A stretch of DNA of 64,000 nt. Origin: Actinomycetota bacterium (GTDB taxonomy: Bacteria; Actinomycetota; Actinomycetes; Propionibacteriales; Propionibacteriaceae). The position numbers were made by a program, and so were the translations under genes. Every line of letters begins with the position of its first letter. Positions within the stretch are counted from its first letter, which is position 1. Positions 50,492 to 58,726 of this stretch are shown here, piece by piece. The stretch lies in assembly GCA_020161015.1 (NCBI GenBank), contig JAIUOT010000003.1:1-64000 (forward strand). Reading direction: 5' to 3'. The notes beneath the pieces were generated by a model. The model searched no databases. It was not told the origin of the DNA and was given only the letters and a program-made list of their open reading frames with translations.

Positions 50492-51352
50492 TCAGGCGCG
50501 CTGGAAGCGGAGGGCGCGGTCGTCGTCTGTGAGCAGCTGCATGGTGTCACCGTCCGTGGTGACGCGGGTGGCGGACCGGAGGATCGAGAGGAACTTCGCG
50601 CCCTGCTGGGCGACCTCCTTCGGCAGGCAGAGGACGAGGGTCGTTGCGATGTCGGAGACGGCCACCGTCTCGCCGTCGCGCTTCCAGGTGCCCTTGTAGG
50701 AGTTGCAGCCGCTGGAGCCCGACACCGTCGAGCCCTCCACGCGGAGCGAGGCCTTCTTGGACGCCGGGACGGTGATCGCGTCGCCCTCGCGGATGCTGGT
50801 GAGCGTCCACGTGATGCCCTCGACCACGACCGTCGGCGTCGGTGTCGGGCTCGGGGACGGCGACGCGCACGAGCCGTCCGGACAGGGGCCGGACGGGCGC
50901 AGGACGAGGAACGCGACGGTGCCGACGACCAGCACGAGCGCCGCGGCGACCACCCACACCCACCACGGCGTCCCCGGCGTCGGCGCCGGTGGCGCCACGG
51001 ACGGGACGACGACCTCCAGCCGGCGCGCCTGGTCGGCGCTCTCCTCGGGCGCCCCGTAGGCGGAGTAGGCGATGAAGCGCGCCGCGTAGGTGCCGGACGC
51101 CGTGCCCTCCGGCGGCGTGAACGTGACCGTGAACTGCTCGGTCGCCCCCGGCTGGAGGTCGCGCTGGGGCCGGTCCACCGACGTCCACGCGACGGCCGAG
51201 GCGCCGGACGCGCCCCCCGTGGCCGGAGGGAACACGCCCAGGACGATGCTCTGGGCGACGCTGCCGTTGTTCGTCACCGTGGCCGTGGCCACCGCGCGAC
51301 CCTGGCTCACGGTGACCTGGGCGACCGGCAGGACAAGGACGATCGTGCTCAT
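50492..51352 (-). CDS. Membrane-anchored META-domain protein
   Basis: A 286-residue protein. Residues ~1-115 are a beta-rich domain with VTNNGSVAQSIVLGVFPP and GATEQFTVTFTPPEGT, like CARDB/Ig-type modules. A transmembrane helix follows at ~128-150 (WWVWVVAAALVLVVGTVAFLV), then a Ser/Pro/Thr linker. The C-terminal ~100 residues form a META/HslJ domain (WTLTSIREGD, GSSGCNSYKGTWKRDG). The N-terminal domain lacks a signal peptide and should face the cytosol, with META outside. ATG 51352 is eight bases from GAGGAG. Confidence 0.82.
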   Translation of the reverse strand: MSTIVLVLPVAQVTVSQGRAVATATVTNNGSVAQSIVLGVFPPATGGASGASAVAWTSVDRPQRDLQPGATEQFTVTFTPPEGTASGTYAARFIAYSAYGAPEESADQARRLEVVVPSVAPPAPTPGTPWWVWVVAAALVLVVGTVAFLVLRPSGPCPDGSCASPSPSPTPTPTVVVEGITWTLTSIREGDAITVPASKKASLRVEGSTVSGSSGCNSYKGTWKRDGETVAVSDIATTLVLCLPKEVAQQGAKFLSILRSATRVTTDGDTMQLLTDDDRALRFQRA

Positions 51353-51393
51353 CGGCATCACTCCTCGCGGCGATGGGCGCCATCATTCCAGAG

Positions 51394-51421
51394 GCCCCCG
51401 GCCGACTCGATAGCCGGGGGC
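51394..51421 (-). terminator. Hairpin terminator after the old-yellow-enzyme gene
   Basis: GCCCCCGGC (51394-51402) and GCCGGGGGC (51413-51421) form a perfect 9-bp stem with a ten-base loop, 43 bases past the reductase stop on the minus strand. It separates that gene from the META gene downstream. Confidence 0.7.
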
Positions 51422-51463
51422 TCCGTACTCCTACACCGCGCCCTCCCGGGACGCCACGTGCTC

Positions 51464-53377
51464 CTACACCGCGTATCCGGCGGTGAACCCCTCGAGGACG
51501 GCGTCGGAGATCTTGCGCGGGGCGATGGCGTCGCCGATCACCGTGTGCGCCACCCCCGCCGAGCGCAGCGCACGCGACAGCTCGGTGTCCGGGCGGTAGC
51601 CCACGGCGAGGACGATCGTGTCGAACGGCCCCAGGTTCCCGGACTCGGTCTGCACCTCGTGCTCGCCGAAGCCGACGACCCGGCGCCCGAACTCGAAACG
51701 GGTCGAGGTCTGCCGGATCCGCGCCTCCAGCGGGGCGCGGAGGGTGGCGGACAGGTCGGACAGCATGTCGTCTGCCAGTTCGATGACCGTCACGCTGCGT
51801 CCTTGCGCGCAGAGCAACTCTGCGGTCTCGACGCCGACCGAGCCCGCGCCGACCACCGCCACGTCCGCGCCGGTGTCCACCCGTCCCAGGAGGACGTCCT
51901 CCGCCGTGACGACGGACGGGCCGTCGGCACCCGGCAGCGCCGGCACGATCGGGTCGGACCCGGTCGCGACGATGATCCGGTCGGCGCCGAGCCCGGCCAG
52001 CAGCGCGGCGTCCACGGGCTTGTCGAGGGAGACCTCGACGCCGTTCGCGGCCAGGGCGGCCCGCTCGTAGTCCACGCACGCCCCGATCTCGGCCTTGAAC
52101 GGCGGACGGGTGCCGGCGATGACGTGCCCGCCGAGGACGCCGGTCGCCTCGAACAGCCGGACGTGGTGTCCGCGGCTCGCGGCGGTGTTCGCGGCCTCCA
52201 TCCCGGCGATCCCGCCGCCCACGACGACCACCTCGCGCACGGTGGACGCCGTCGAGGGCCACGCGTAGTCGACCTCGCGGCCGGCCAGCGGGTTGCACAG
52301 GCAGCTGAGCGGGTTGCCGGACATCAGCTCGCCCATGCAGTGGTTGCAGCTCAGGCACACCCGGATCAGCCCGCTCTCGCCCGACCGCGCCTTGTTGTAG
52401 AAGTCGGGATCGCAGATCAGCGCGCGACCGGTGCACACCAGGTCCGCCCGTCCGGAGGCGATGACCTCGTCGGCGAACTCGGGCGTCTTGATGCGGTTGG
52501 CGACCGCCACCGGCACCGCGCCGCCGATCGCCTCCTTGATGCCGGCCGCGTCATCGACGAACGCGCCGAGCGGGTCCCACGGGCCGCCGGCCACGCGGTT
52601 CGACTCGTAGATCGAGCCGGTCACGTTGATCGCATCGATCCCGTGCTCCACGAGCCTGCGGCAGAACCGTCCGGAGTCGGCGACGGTGAGCCCACCGGGG
52701 AGGTACTCGCTCGCGGAGATGCGGTAGATCAGCGGGAAGTCGCGACCCAGCGCCGCGCGGAGACCGTCCACGATCTCGAGCGGGAAGCGGGCGCGCCGCT
52801 CCTCGTCGCCGCCGTAGGCGTCCTCGCGGTGGTTGGTGTGGGGCGAGAGGAACTCGTTGATCAGGTACCCGTGTGCGCCGTGCACCTCGATCGCGTCGAA
52901 GCCGGCCTCGCGGGCGCGGACGCCGGCGTGCACGAACGACTGCACGAGCTTGGCGATCTCGGGGACGGTCAGTTCGTGCGGCATGGCCCGCACCACCGGG
53001 CACGGGATCGGGGACGGGGCGACCACGCCGCCGGTCAGCTCGGGACTGGCCTGGCGGCCGCCGTGGAACAGCTGGACGGCGATGAGCCCGCCGACGGCGT
53101 GCACGGCGTCGGTCAGGCGACGCAGGCCGGGCACCTGGCCGTCGTGCTCGATGCCGAGCTGGCGGACGAAGCCCTTCCCGCTGTGGTGCACGTAAGCGGC
53201 CTCGGTGATGTTCAGGGCGACCCCGCCCCGGGCGCGGGCCACGTGGTAGGCGATGAACCGGTCGGTGACCGAGCCGTCCAGGTCACACAGGTTCACCACC
53301 ATCGGCGGCATGATCCCCCGATGGGGCAGCGTGAGGCTGCCGATGGCCACCGGAGCGAAAAGGTGTTCGGTACTCAT
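51464..53377 (-). CDS. NADH:flavin oxidoreductase, old yellow enzyme / 2,4-dienoyl-CoA reductase type
   Basis: A 637-residue three-part flavoenzyme like FadH. The N-terminal TIM barrel (~1-330) has VQLFHGGRQASPE, IEVHGAHGYLINEFLSP and GRALICDPDF. A Cys cluster for a 4Fe-4S centre follows (CLSCNHC ... CLCNP). The C-terminal FAD/NAD(P) halves have VVVVGGGIAGMEAA and VAVVGAGSVGVETAELL. It reduces enoyl or dienoyl substrates with NAD(P)H. The ATG follows GGAAGG. It is monocistronic by appearance, with its own terminator. Confidence 0.9.
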   Translation of the reverse strand: MSTEHLFAPVAIGSLTLPHRGIMPPMVVNLCDLDGSVTDRFIAYHVARARGGVALNITEAAYVHHSGKGFVRQLGIEHDGQVPGLRRLTDAVHAVGGLIAVQLFHGGRQASPELTGGVVAPSPIPCPVVRAMPHELTVPEIAKLVQSFVHAGVRAREAGFDAIEVHGAHGYLINEFLSPHTNHREDAYGGDEERRARFPLEIVDGLRAALGRDFPLIYRISASEYLPGGLTVADSGRFCRRLVEHGIDAINVTGSIYESNRVAGGPWDPLGAFVDDAAGIKEAIGGAVPVAVANRIKTPEFADEVIASGRADLVCTGRALICDPDFYNKARSGESGLIRVCLSCNHCMGELMSGNPLSCLCNPLAGREVDYAWPSTASTVREVVVVGGGIAGMEAANTAASRGHHVRLFEATGVLGGHVIAGTRPPFKAEIGACVDYERAALAANGVEVSLDKPVDAALLAGLGADRIIVATGSDPIVPALPGADGPSVVTAEDVLLGRVDTGADVAVVGAGSVGVETAELLCAQGRSVTVIELADDMLSDLSATLRAPLEARIRQTSTRFEFGRRVVGFGEHEVQTESGNLGPFDTIVLAVGYRPDTELSRALRSAGVAHTVIGDAIAPRKISDAVLEGFTAGYAV

Positions 53378-53517
53378 GGTTGGCGACCTTCCGCGACATC
53401 GTCGTCGCACATTCCACGCTACGCCGCCGTCGCGGGCCCCGGCCGTGGTGTGGGCGGACGTGCAGGGCGTTGCCGAAAGGGGCGAACGGTCGTTCACCGC
53501 CCCCTGGTCGCGCTGCC

Positions 53518-54198
53518 TCAGGCGGCGGGGGCGGCCCCGTAGACGCTGCGGTAGTGGCTCTCGAACTGGCGCCGGCCGAGCAGGGTGTACAGCAGCCGTC
53601 CGATCGGGGGGACGTGTGCCCTGAGCCAGCCGGCGCGCTCCTGCGGCGGCATCGTGTGCAGGATCATCCCGAGCTGGATGAGCATGCGGTCACGCGGGAT
53701 CTGGCGAATGCCGTGGCGGCCGAGCTGGTCCCACTCCTGCTGGGTCATGGTCTCCCCGGCCACCGGCAGGATGTCGTCCTCCTCCTGGCCCAGGTGCGAC
53801 TCCAGGGCGTCGGAGATGTCCTCCAGGATCGCGGCGACGACGTCGCGCTCCGACTCGGAGGCCGTCTCGCGCCAGCGAGGAAGGCGCTCGTCGAGCTCGG
53901 CGAGCAGACGGGCCATGATCGCGTGCTGGGCCCGCATCTTGCCGACGTGCAGCGCACAGCCGGGGGACCGCTCCTCGAGCACGTCCCACAGCAGGATGTC
54001 CTCGGTGTGGTGGTGCAGGTGCAGCCCGGCGGAGATCTCCTCGACGTGGTCCGCCACGACCCTCGTGCGCCGCAGGTTGCCCGCGTCCACCCCACGGACG
54101 AGACCCGGCGCGTCGGAGAACACGCGGCGGAGGAGCCGGTGGATGGTCAGCATCTCGGAGGTGTCGCACCCCGCGGGCCTGCCAGCGTCCATCGACAT
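53518..54198 (-). CDS. Hemerythrin-like HHE domain protein
   Basis: A 226-residue protein with the helical iron-binding pattern of hemerythrin HHE proteins: LTIHRLLRRV, LHLHHHTEDILLW, MRAQHAIMARLL and LESHLGQEEDDILPV. It is expected to hold a di-iron centre and act in oxygen, NO or iron handling. ATG 54198 opens the MSMDAG reading; the longer frame upstream overlaps the glycosyltransferase end and is less likely. Confidence 0.85.
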   Translation of the reverse strand: MSMDAGRPAGCDTSEMLTIHRLLRRVFSDAPGLVRGVDAGNLRRTRVVADHVEEISAGLHLHHHTEDILLWDVLEERSPGCALHVGKMRAQHAIMARLLAELDERLPRWRETASESERDVVAAILEDISDALESHLGQEEDDILPVAGETMTQQEWDQLGRHGIRQIPRDRMLIQLGMILHTMPPQERAGWLRAHVPPIGRLLYTLLGRRQFESHYRSVYGAAPAA

Positions 54199-54262
54199 CG
54201 ATGCCCCCCACCCCTGAACGGTCGCCGAACCCGCCCAGCCTCTTCCCGCCGCTGAAGGAGGG

Positions 54263-55222
54263 TCAAGGTGCACTGTTGCGTACCGGCACGGAGGCCCGGC
54301 GGGCCCTCCGGACAGGTGTCGTGCGGTGCCGGTCCAGCGGGCGGTGCCGGAGTTCGGAGAGGAGGGTGAAGTAGCGGCGCAGCAACGGCACCCGCGCGCG
54401 CAGCGGGATCAGGTTGCGCTGGAGGAGGACCTGCACAGGCATCATCACCCGCGCCTGGCGCAGCAGCCGCCGGTAGGCGGGCTGCCACGACTCCCACAGC
54501 CCGTTCTCCGCGAGGTTGTGGCGCAGGATGTCGATCGCGGCGGCGAAGGAGAAGACGTTCTTCACCCCGAAGGCGCCCACGATGCTGTCCGGCCGCAGGC
54601 AGTAGTGGTAGTAGACGGTGCGGGTGAGCGCCACGCGCCGGGCCCGGCGGAGGATGCGCGGCGTGGTCGCGAGGTCCTCGTAGAAGATCGCCGGGAACGG
54701 CTCGTCGTCGGCGTGGAAGAGCTCACGGCGGTAGAGCTTGGCCCAGGCGAAGGCCGGCAGCCGGACCATGTTGATCGAGGTCTCCGCCGCCTCCGGCCCC
54801 GTGAAGGACGACCGCCGGGGCAGGAACGGGAACGGGACGCGCAGTCCCGCTGCCTCGAAGCAGAAGCCGCCGATCACGACGTCGGACCCGGTCTCGCGCG
54901 CGATCCGCAGGGTGTCGGACACGAAGGTCGGCTCGATCCAGTCGTCGGCGTCCACCATGGTGACGTACTCGCCGGTGGCGAGCGCCAGGGCGGCGTTGCG
55001 GGCCGGTCCGAGGCCCCGGTGCTCCTGCAGGACGACCCGAACCTCGGGGTGCGCTGCGGCGTAGCGGCGCAGCACATCGGCCGAACCGTCACGGGAGCCG
55101 TCGTCGACGGCGATCACCTCCAGGGGACGGTGGTCCTGCGCGAGCAGGGAGTCCAGGCAACGGGGCAGCCACCGCTCCACGTTGAACACCGGCACCACCA
55201 CGCTCACCAGCGGTTCTGTCAC
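54263..55222 (-). CDS. Family 2 glycosyltransferase
   Basis: A 319-residue GT-A-fold enzyme. The N-terminus is VSVVVPVFNVERWLPRCLDSLL, nucleotide binding is at AVDDGSRDGS, and the metal-binding DxD is in VDADDW. A C-terminal helical, basic region (ILRHNLAENGLWE, LLRRYFTLLSELRHR) may contact membrane. It transfers a sugar to a cell-surface glycan; donor and acceptor cannot be read. It starts at an ATG with GGAGGG upstream and precedes the hemerythrin gene by 64 bases. Confidence 0.9.
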   Translation of the reverse strand: MTEPLVSVVVPVFNVERWLPRCLDSLLAQDHRPLEVIAVDDGSRDGSADVLRRYAAAHPEVRVVLQEHRGLGPARNAALALATGEYVTMVDADDWIEPTFVSDTLRIARETGSDVVIGGFCFEAAGLRVPFPFLPRRSSFTGPEAAETSINMVRLPAFAWAKLYRRELFHADDEPFPAIFYEDLATTPRILRRARRVALTRTVYYHYCLRPDSIVGAFGVKNVFSFAAAIDILRHNLAENGLWESWQPAYRRLLRQARVMMPVQVLLQRNLIPLRARVPLLRRYFTLLSELRHRPLDRHRTTPVRRARRASVPVRNSAP

Positions 55223-55313
55223 GACGCCTCCCTCCGGGCCAGGCGCCCGCGGGTCGCGGGGCCGTCATCCTCTTACCCGCTGAGTGACGTTTTCCTCACA
55301 CCCGATGCCCGGA

Positions 55314-55811
55314 TCACCAGCCGGCGCTGCCCGGAACCCCCTTGAACGGCCCGGCGACGGAGGCGGTGATCCACCCGCCGTAGAAGCCCCCCGGCTGCGG
55401 CACGACCGTCTCGTCGCCGACCAGGCACGCGTCCATCCGGCCGGCGTAGAGCGCGACGTGGCCGTCGAGCTGCTCGAAGCCCGGCGCGGGACGCGGGTAG
55501 AACCAGGCCGCCCCGGCGGCCGTGCGGCCACCCCCGGTGACGTCGAGGTAGCGCGCCGAGCCCTTCCACTCGCAGAACGAGGTGCCCGCAGCCGGGGTGA
55601 GGACGCCGTCGGCGAACGCGGAGCGGGGGAGGTAGTAGGTCGGCGGGTGGCTGGTCTCGAGCACCTGCCAGGAGGTGGAGGTCCGGCAGACGACCTGTCC
55701 GCCGAGGATGACCTGGATCGGCAGGGTGCAGGCCCGCACCGCCGGGGGCCGGGGGTAGTCCCACACCGACTCCTGGCCGGGGCGGACGGGGTCCGGTACC
55801 GGGCGCGTCAT
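55314..55811 (-). CDS. DUF427 domain protein
   Basis: A 165-residue DUF427 protein. The recognisable core is YYLPRSAFADGVL, TSFCEWKGSARYLDV and GAAWFYPRPAPGFEQLDGHVALY, with the DETVVPQPGGFYGGW end. The function of DUF427 is unknown. ATG 55811 leads the MTRPVPDPVRPGQESVWDYP start usual for the family. A longer frame to the right is only a shadow of the ZIP gene. Confidence 0.88.
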   Translation of the reverse strand: MTRPVPDPVRPGQESVWDYPRPPAVRACTLPIQVILGGQVVCRTSTSWQVLETSHPPTYYLPRSAFADGVLTPAAGTSFCEWKGSARYLDVTGGGRTAAGAAWFYPRPAPGFEQLDGHVALYAGRMDACLVGDETVVPQPGGFYGGWITASVAGPFKGVPGSAGW

Positions 55812-55892
55812 GCGGCCAGCGTAGGAACCGGCGACAAGGCTGCCCCCGTCCGGACGGGGCGGGTGGGCGCCACCCCTGACAGGATGGGGGGC

Positions 55893-56591
55893 ATGTGGGC
55901 AGCACTGGGATGGGGCGCGGTCGCGGCCGGTTCGGTGGTCATCGGCGCACTGCTCGCGCTGCTGCGGAAGTGGCACCACCCGACGGTCGGCTTCGTGCTG
56001 GCGTTCGGAGCCGGTGCCCTGATCTCCAGCGTCGCCTACGAACTGGTCGAGGACGGGATCCGGACGTCCGGGCCGGTGCCGCTGGGCATCGGGCTCGCCC
56101 TCGGCGCGCTGGCGTTCTACCTGGCCGACCGCAAGGTCGAGCGCATGGCGTCGGGCGGGTCCGGCGGCGTGCCGCTCGCGCTCGGTGCACTGCTGGACGG
56201 GATCCCCGAGCAGCTCGTCCTCGGGATCGGCCTCGCCTCCGGCGGCGGGGTCAGCCTCGCCCTGCTGGGCAGCGTGTTCGTCTCCAACCTGCCGGAGGGG
56301 CTCGGCTCGTCCGCGGAGATGCTCGAGTCCGGGCGGTCCCGACGCTCGGTGATCGGGCTGTGGTCGCTGGTCGCTGCGGCGTGCACGCTCGCCACGCTGG
56401 CCGGCTACGCCCTGGCCGAGGTGCTGCCGGAGGAGGTGGCGACCGGTGTGAACGGCTTCGCCGCGGGGGCGCTGCTGGTGATGCTCACCGACTCGATGAT
56501 TCCCGAGGCCGAGCAAAAGGCCCCCGGCCGGGCCGGCCTGGCCACGGTGCTCGGCTTCGCCCTCGCGATGGCCCTCTCGCTGCTCCAGTGA
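55893..56591 (+). CDS. ZIP-family metal transporter
   Basis: A 232-residue membrane protein with about seven to eight helices and ZIP landmarks: FGAGALISSVAYELVEDG, LLDGIPEQLVLGIGLASGG (usual HN-PEG box, here DGIPEQ) and FVSNLPEGLGSSAEM. It moves divalent metal across the membrane; direction and metal are not decidable. ATG 55893 is chosen over ATG 55884 because GGATGGGG precedes it. It converges on the NmrA-like gene with ten bases between stops. Confidence 0.85.
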   Translation: MWAALGWGAVAAGSVVIGALLALLRKWHHPTVGFVLAFGAGALISSVAYELVEDGIRTSGPVPLGIGLALGALAFYLADRKVERMASGGSGGVPLALGALLDGIPEQLVLGIGLASGGGVSLALLGSVFVSNLPEGLGSSAEMLESGRSRRSVIGLWSLVAAACTLATLAGYALAEVLPEEVATGVNGFAAGALLVMLTDSMIPEAEQKAPGRAGLATVLGFALAMALSLLQ

Positions 56592-56601
56592 CGGGCGCCG
56601 C

Positions 56602-57216
56602 TCAGGCGGGCGTCCCGAGGGCGAAGGTCCGACCGGTGGTCGCGGCGTCCTCCACACAGTCGAGGATGAACGCGGCGACGTCGGCCCGCGCGATGACGCC
56701 GGCGAACGGTCCGGGCTCCTCCAGGGCGGCGATGTGCCCGCTCGCCGGCTTGTCGGTGAGCCCGCCGGGACGGACGATCGTCCAGGCGAACCCCGACTCA
56801 CGCACCAGGCGCTCCTGCTCGGTGTGGTCCTCCAGGGCGGCGCGCAGGACCAGTGACGTGAAGAGCTGCATCGCGCGCGGCAGGTAGTTCTTGGAGTCCC
56901 CTGCGCCCAGCGACGAGTGCACGACCACGCGTCCCGCCCAGCCGGACGGGAGCGCCTCCAGCACGGCGGCGGTCACGGTGGAGCGGTTGCGGTCGGTACC
57001 CCGCGCGCCGCCGATCGCCAGCACCACGGCGTCCGCGCCGTCGGCGAGGGCCGCCGACAGCACGCCGGGCGCCGTCGCGTCGCCGCGCACGTCGACCGCC
57101 CCCGCAACAGTCGTGCCCCGCCGGGACACCGCCACCATGTCGTGCCCCCGGGCGACGCCCTGCTCGACCACCAGCCGGCCGGTGCCGGAACTCGCTCCCA
57201 CCACAACGATGCGCAT
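56602..57216 (-). CDS. NAD(P)H-binding oxidoreductase, NmrA/SDR-a type
   Basis: A 204-residue atypical SDR. MRIVVVGASSGTGRLVVEQG is the cofactor-binding start, followed by DAVVLAIGGARG, VVVHSSLGAGD and TIVRPGGLTD. Such proteins sense the NAD(P) ratio or reduce small molecules. ATG 57216 is the family start; the open frame upstream has no domain content. It diverges from the P450 gene. Confidence 0.87.
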   Translation of the reverse strand: MRIVVVGASSGTGRLVVEQGVARGHDMVAVSRRGTTVAGAVDVRGDATAPGVLSAALADGADAVVLAIGGARGTDRNRSTVTAAVLEALPSGWAGRVVVHSSLGAGDSKNYLPRAMQLFTSLVLRAALEDHTEQERLVRESGFAWTIVRPGGLTDKPASGHIAALEEPGPFAGVIARADVAAFILDCVEDAATTGRTFALGTPA

Positions 57217-57320
57217 GCGCCCATGATGCCGGGCCGTCGCGCGCAGACAAGGGCTCGGACGCCCGGCCGGCGTGGACGCCGCCGCTAGCCTTTCGTTACA
57301 GCCAGCACAGGGGAGGACCG

Positions 57321-58568
57321 ATGGTGGAGGAGCCGGGCCGGCGATGGGCGGTGAGGCCCGGGGAACCCGACGGTCCGAGGGTGGAGCGGCTGGGCACGGA
57401 GCGGCCGGGGGTGTGGCGCATCCGGTCGGTCGGCGCCGCCCGCCAGGTGCTGCGCGCACGCTCGGAGACCACCCAGGCCGGCTTCACCGCTGAGTGGATC
57501 CCCAAGGGACGCCTCACACACCACCCGATCCTCATCTCCGACGGCCCCCAGCACGACGAGCAGCGCGGGAAGGTGGGCCGCTTCTTCGCCCCCCGCGTGG
57601 TGGCGGAGCGCTACACCGGCTCGATGGAGGCGTGTGCCGACAGGCTGCTGGCCGAGGCGCTCGCCGCCGGTCGGTGCCGGCTCGACGACCTCGCCCTGCT
57701 GTACAGCGTCGAGGTGACCGCTGAGGTGGTGGGCCTCACCGACTCCCCGGTGCCGAAGATGGCCCGGCGCCTCGTGACGTTCTTCAACCAGCCGCCGTTC
57801 GACATCACCCGGCCCGACCTGGGCCGCACCCCGGCGCAGTGGGCGCGGGCCGCAGCCAACGGGCTGCTGCCGATCATCCGCTTCCACCTCGCGGACGTCC
57901 GTCCGGCCATCCGCGCCCGGCGCCGCGCGCGCCGTGCCGACGTGGTCAGCCACCTGATCGACGAGGGCTACTCCGACATCGAGATCCTCGTGGAGTGCGT
58001 CACCTACGGCACCGCGGGCATGGTGACGACGCGGGAGTTCATCTGCATGGCCGCCTGGCATTTGCTGCGCCACGACGCGCTGCGGGAGCGCTACCTCGTG
58101 GCAGGGGAGCAGGAGCGGTTCGCGATCCTGAACGAGATCATCCGGCTCGAGCCCGTGGTGGGCCACCTGTACCGGCGGGTGCAGCAGCCGGTGACGATCA
58201 GCGAGGGCGCGCAGTCGTGGACGCTGGACCCGGGCGACCTGGTCGACCTGTGCATCCGTCCGGCCAACGCCGACCCGGAGGTGGTGGGGGACAGCCCGCT
58301 CGAGCTGTGCCCGGGGCGGTCGCTGCCCGCGGGGGTGAACCAGGCGGTGCTCAGCTTCGGCGACGGCGCGCACAAGTGCCCGGGCCAGCCGCTGGCGATC
58401 CTGGAGTCCGACGTGCTGCTGCGGCGCCTGCTGGCCCTCGACGTCACCGTGGACGCCGAGCCGGAGCTGGGCTGGGACGACCTGATCGCCGGCTACTTTC
58501 TGCGGGGTTTCGACCTGACCCTCGCCGGACGCAAACCCTCAACCAGCCCCGACCAAACCCTCAAGTAA
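57321..58568 (+). CDS. Cytochrome P450 with atypical I-helix
   Basis: A 415-residue P450. The heme loop is LSFGDGAHKCPGQPLA with the Cys ligand, the ExxR motif is NEIIRLEPVVGHLYRR, and the I-helix is YGTAGMVTTREF. In the usual AGx[DE]T pattern the acid is replaced by Val, although a Thr follows. The start at ATG 57321 has GGGGAGGA upstream. No ferredoxin or reductase gene is adjacent. The missing acid could alter oxygen activation; the substrate is unknown. Confidence 0.9.
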   Translation: MVEEPGRRWAVRPGEPDGPRVERLGTERPGVWRIRSVGAARQVLRARSETTQAGFTAEWIPKGRLTHHPILISDGPQHDEQRGKVGRFFAPRVVAERYTGSMEACADRLLAEALAAGRCRLDDLALLYSVEVTAEVVGLTDSPVPKMARRLVTFFNQPPFDITRPDLGRTPAQWARAAANGLLPIIRFHLADVRPAIRARRRARRADVVSHLIDEGYSDIEILVECVTYGTAGMVTTREFICMAAWHLLRHDALRERYLVAGEQERFAILNEIIRLEPVVGHLYRRVQQPVTISEGAQSWTLDPGDLVDLCIRPANADPEVVGDSPLELCPGRSLPAGVNQAVLSFGDGAHKCPGQPLAILESDVLLRRLLALDVTVDAEPELGWDDLIAGYFLRGFDLTLAGRKPSTSPDQTLK

Positions 58569-58573
58569 AGCCA

Positions 58574-58590
58574 CGCCGGCCCCGCCGGCG
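58574..58590 (+). terminator. Short GC hairpin after the P450 gene
   Basis: CGCCGGC (58574-58580) and GCCGGCG (58584-58590) form a 7-bp stem with a three-base loop, five bases past the P450 stop. It is compact and could end transcription. There is no T tract. Confidence 0.5.
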
Positions 58591-58726
58591 ATGCCAGACT
58601 TCCTGAATCGACCTCTATCGCAGATGGTCGCCATGGCGTGGGATCCCGAGTCAGGGAATCTCTGCGCCCCCCACCGCGCGCCGGTGTATTCGGCGTGCCC
58701 GGATACGAAAGGTGAGGTGTCGTCGA

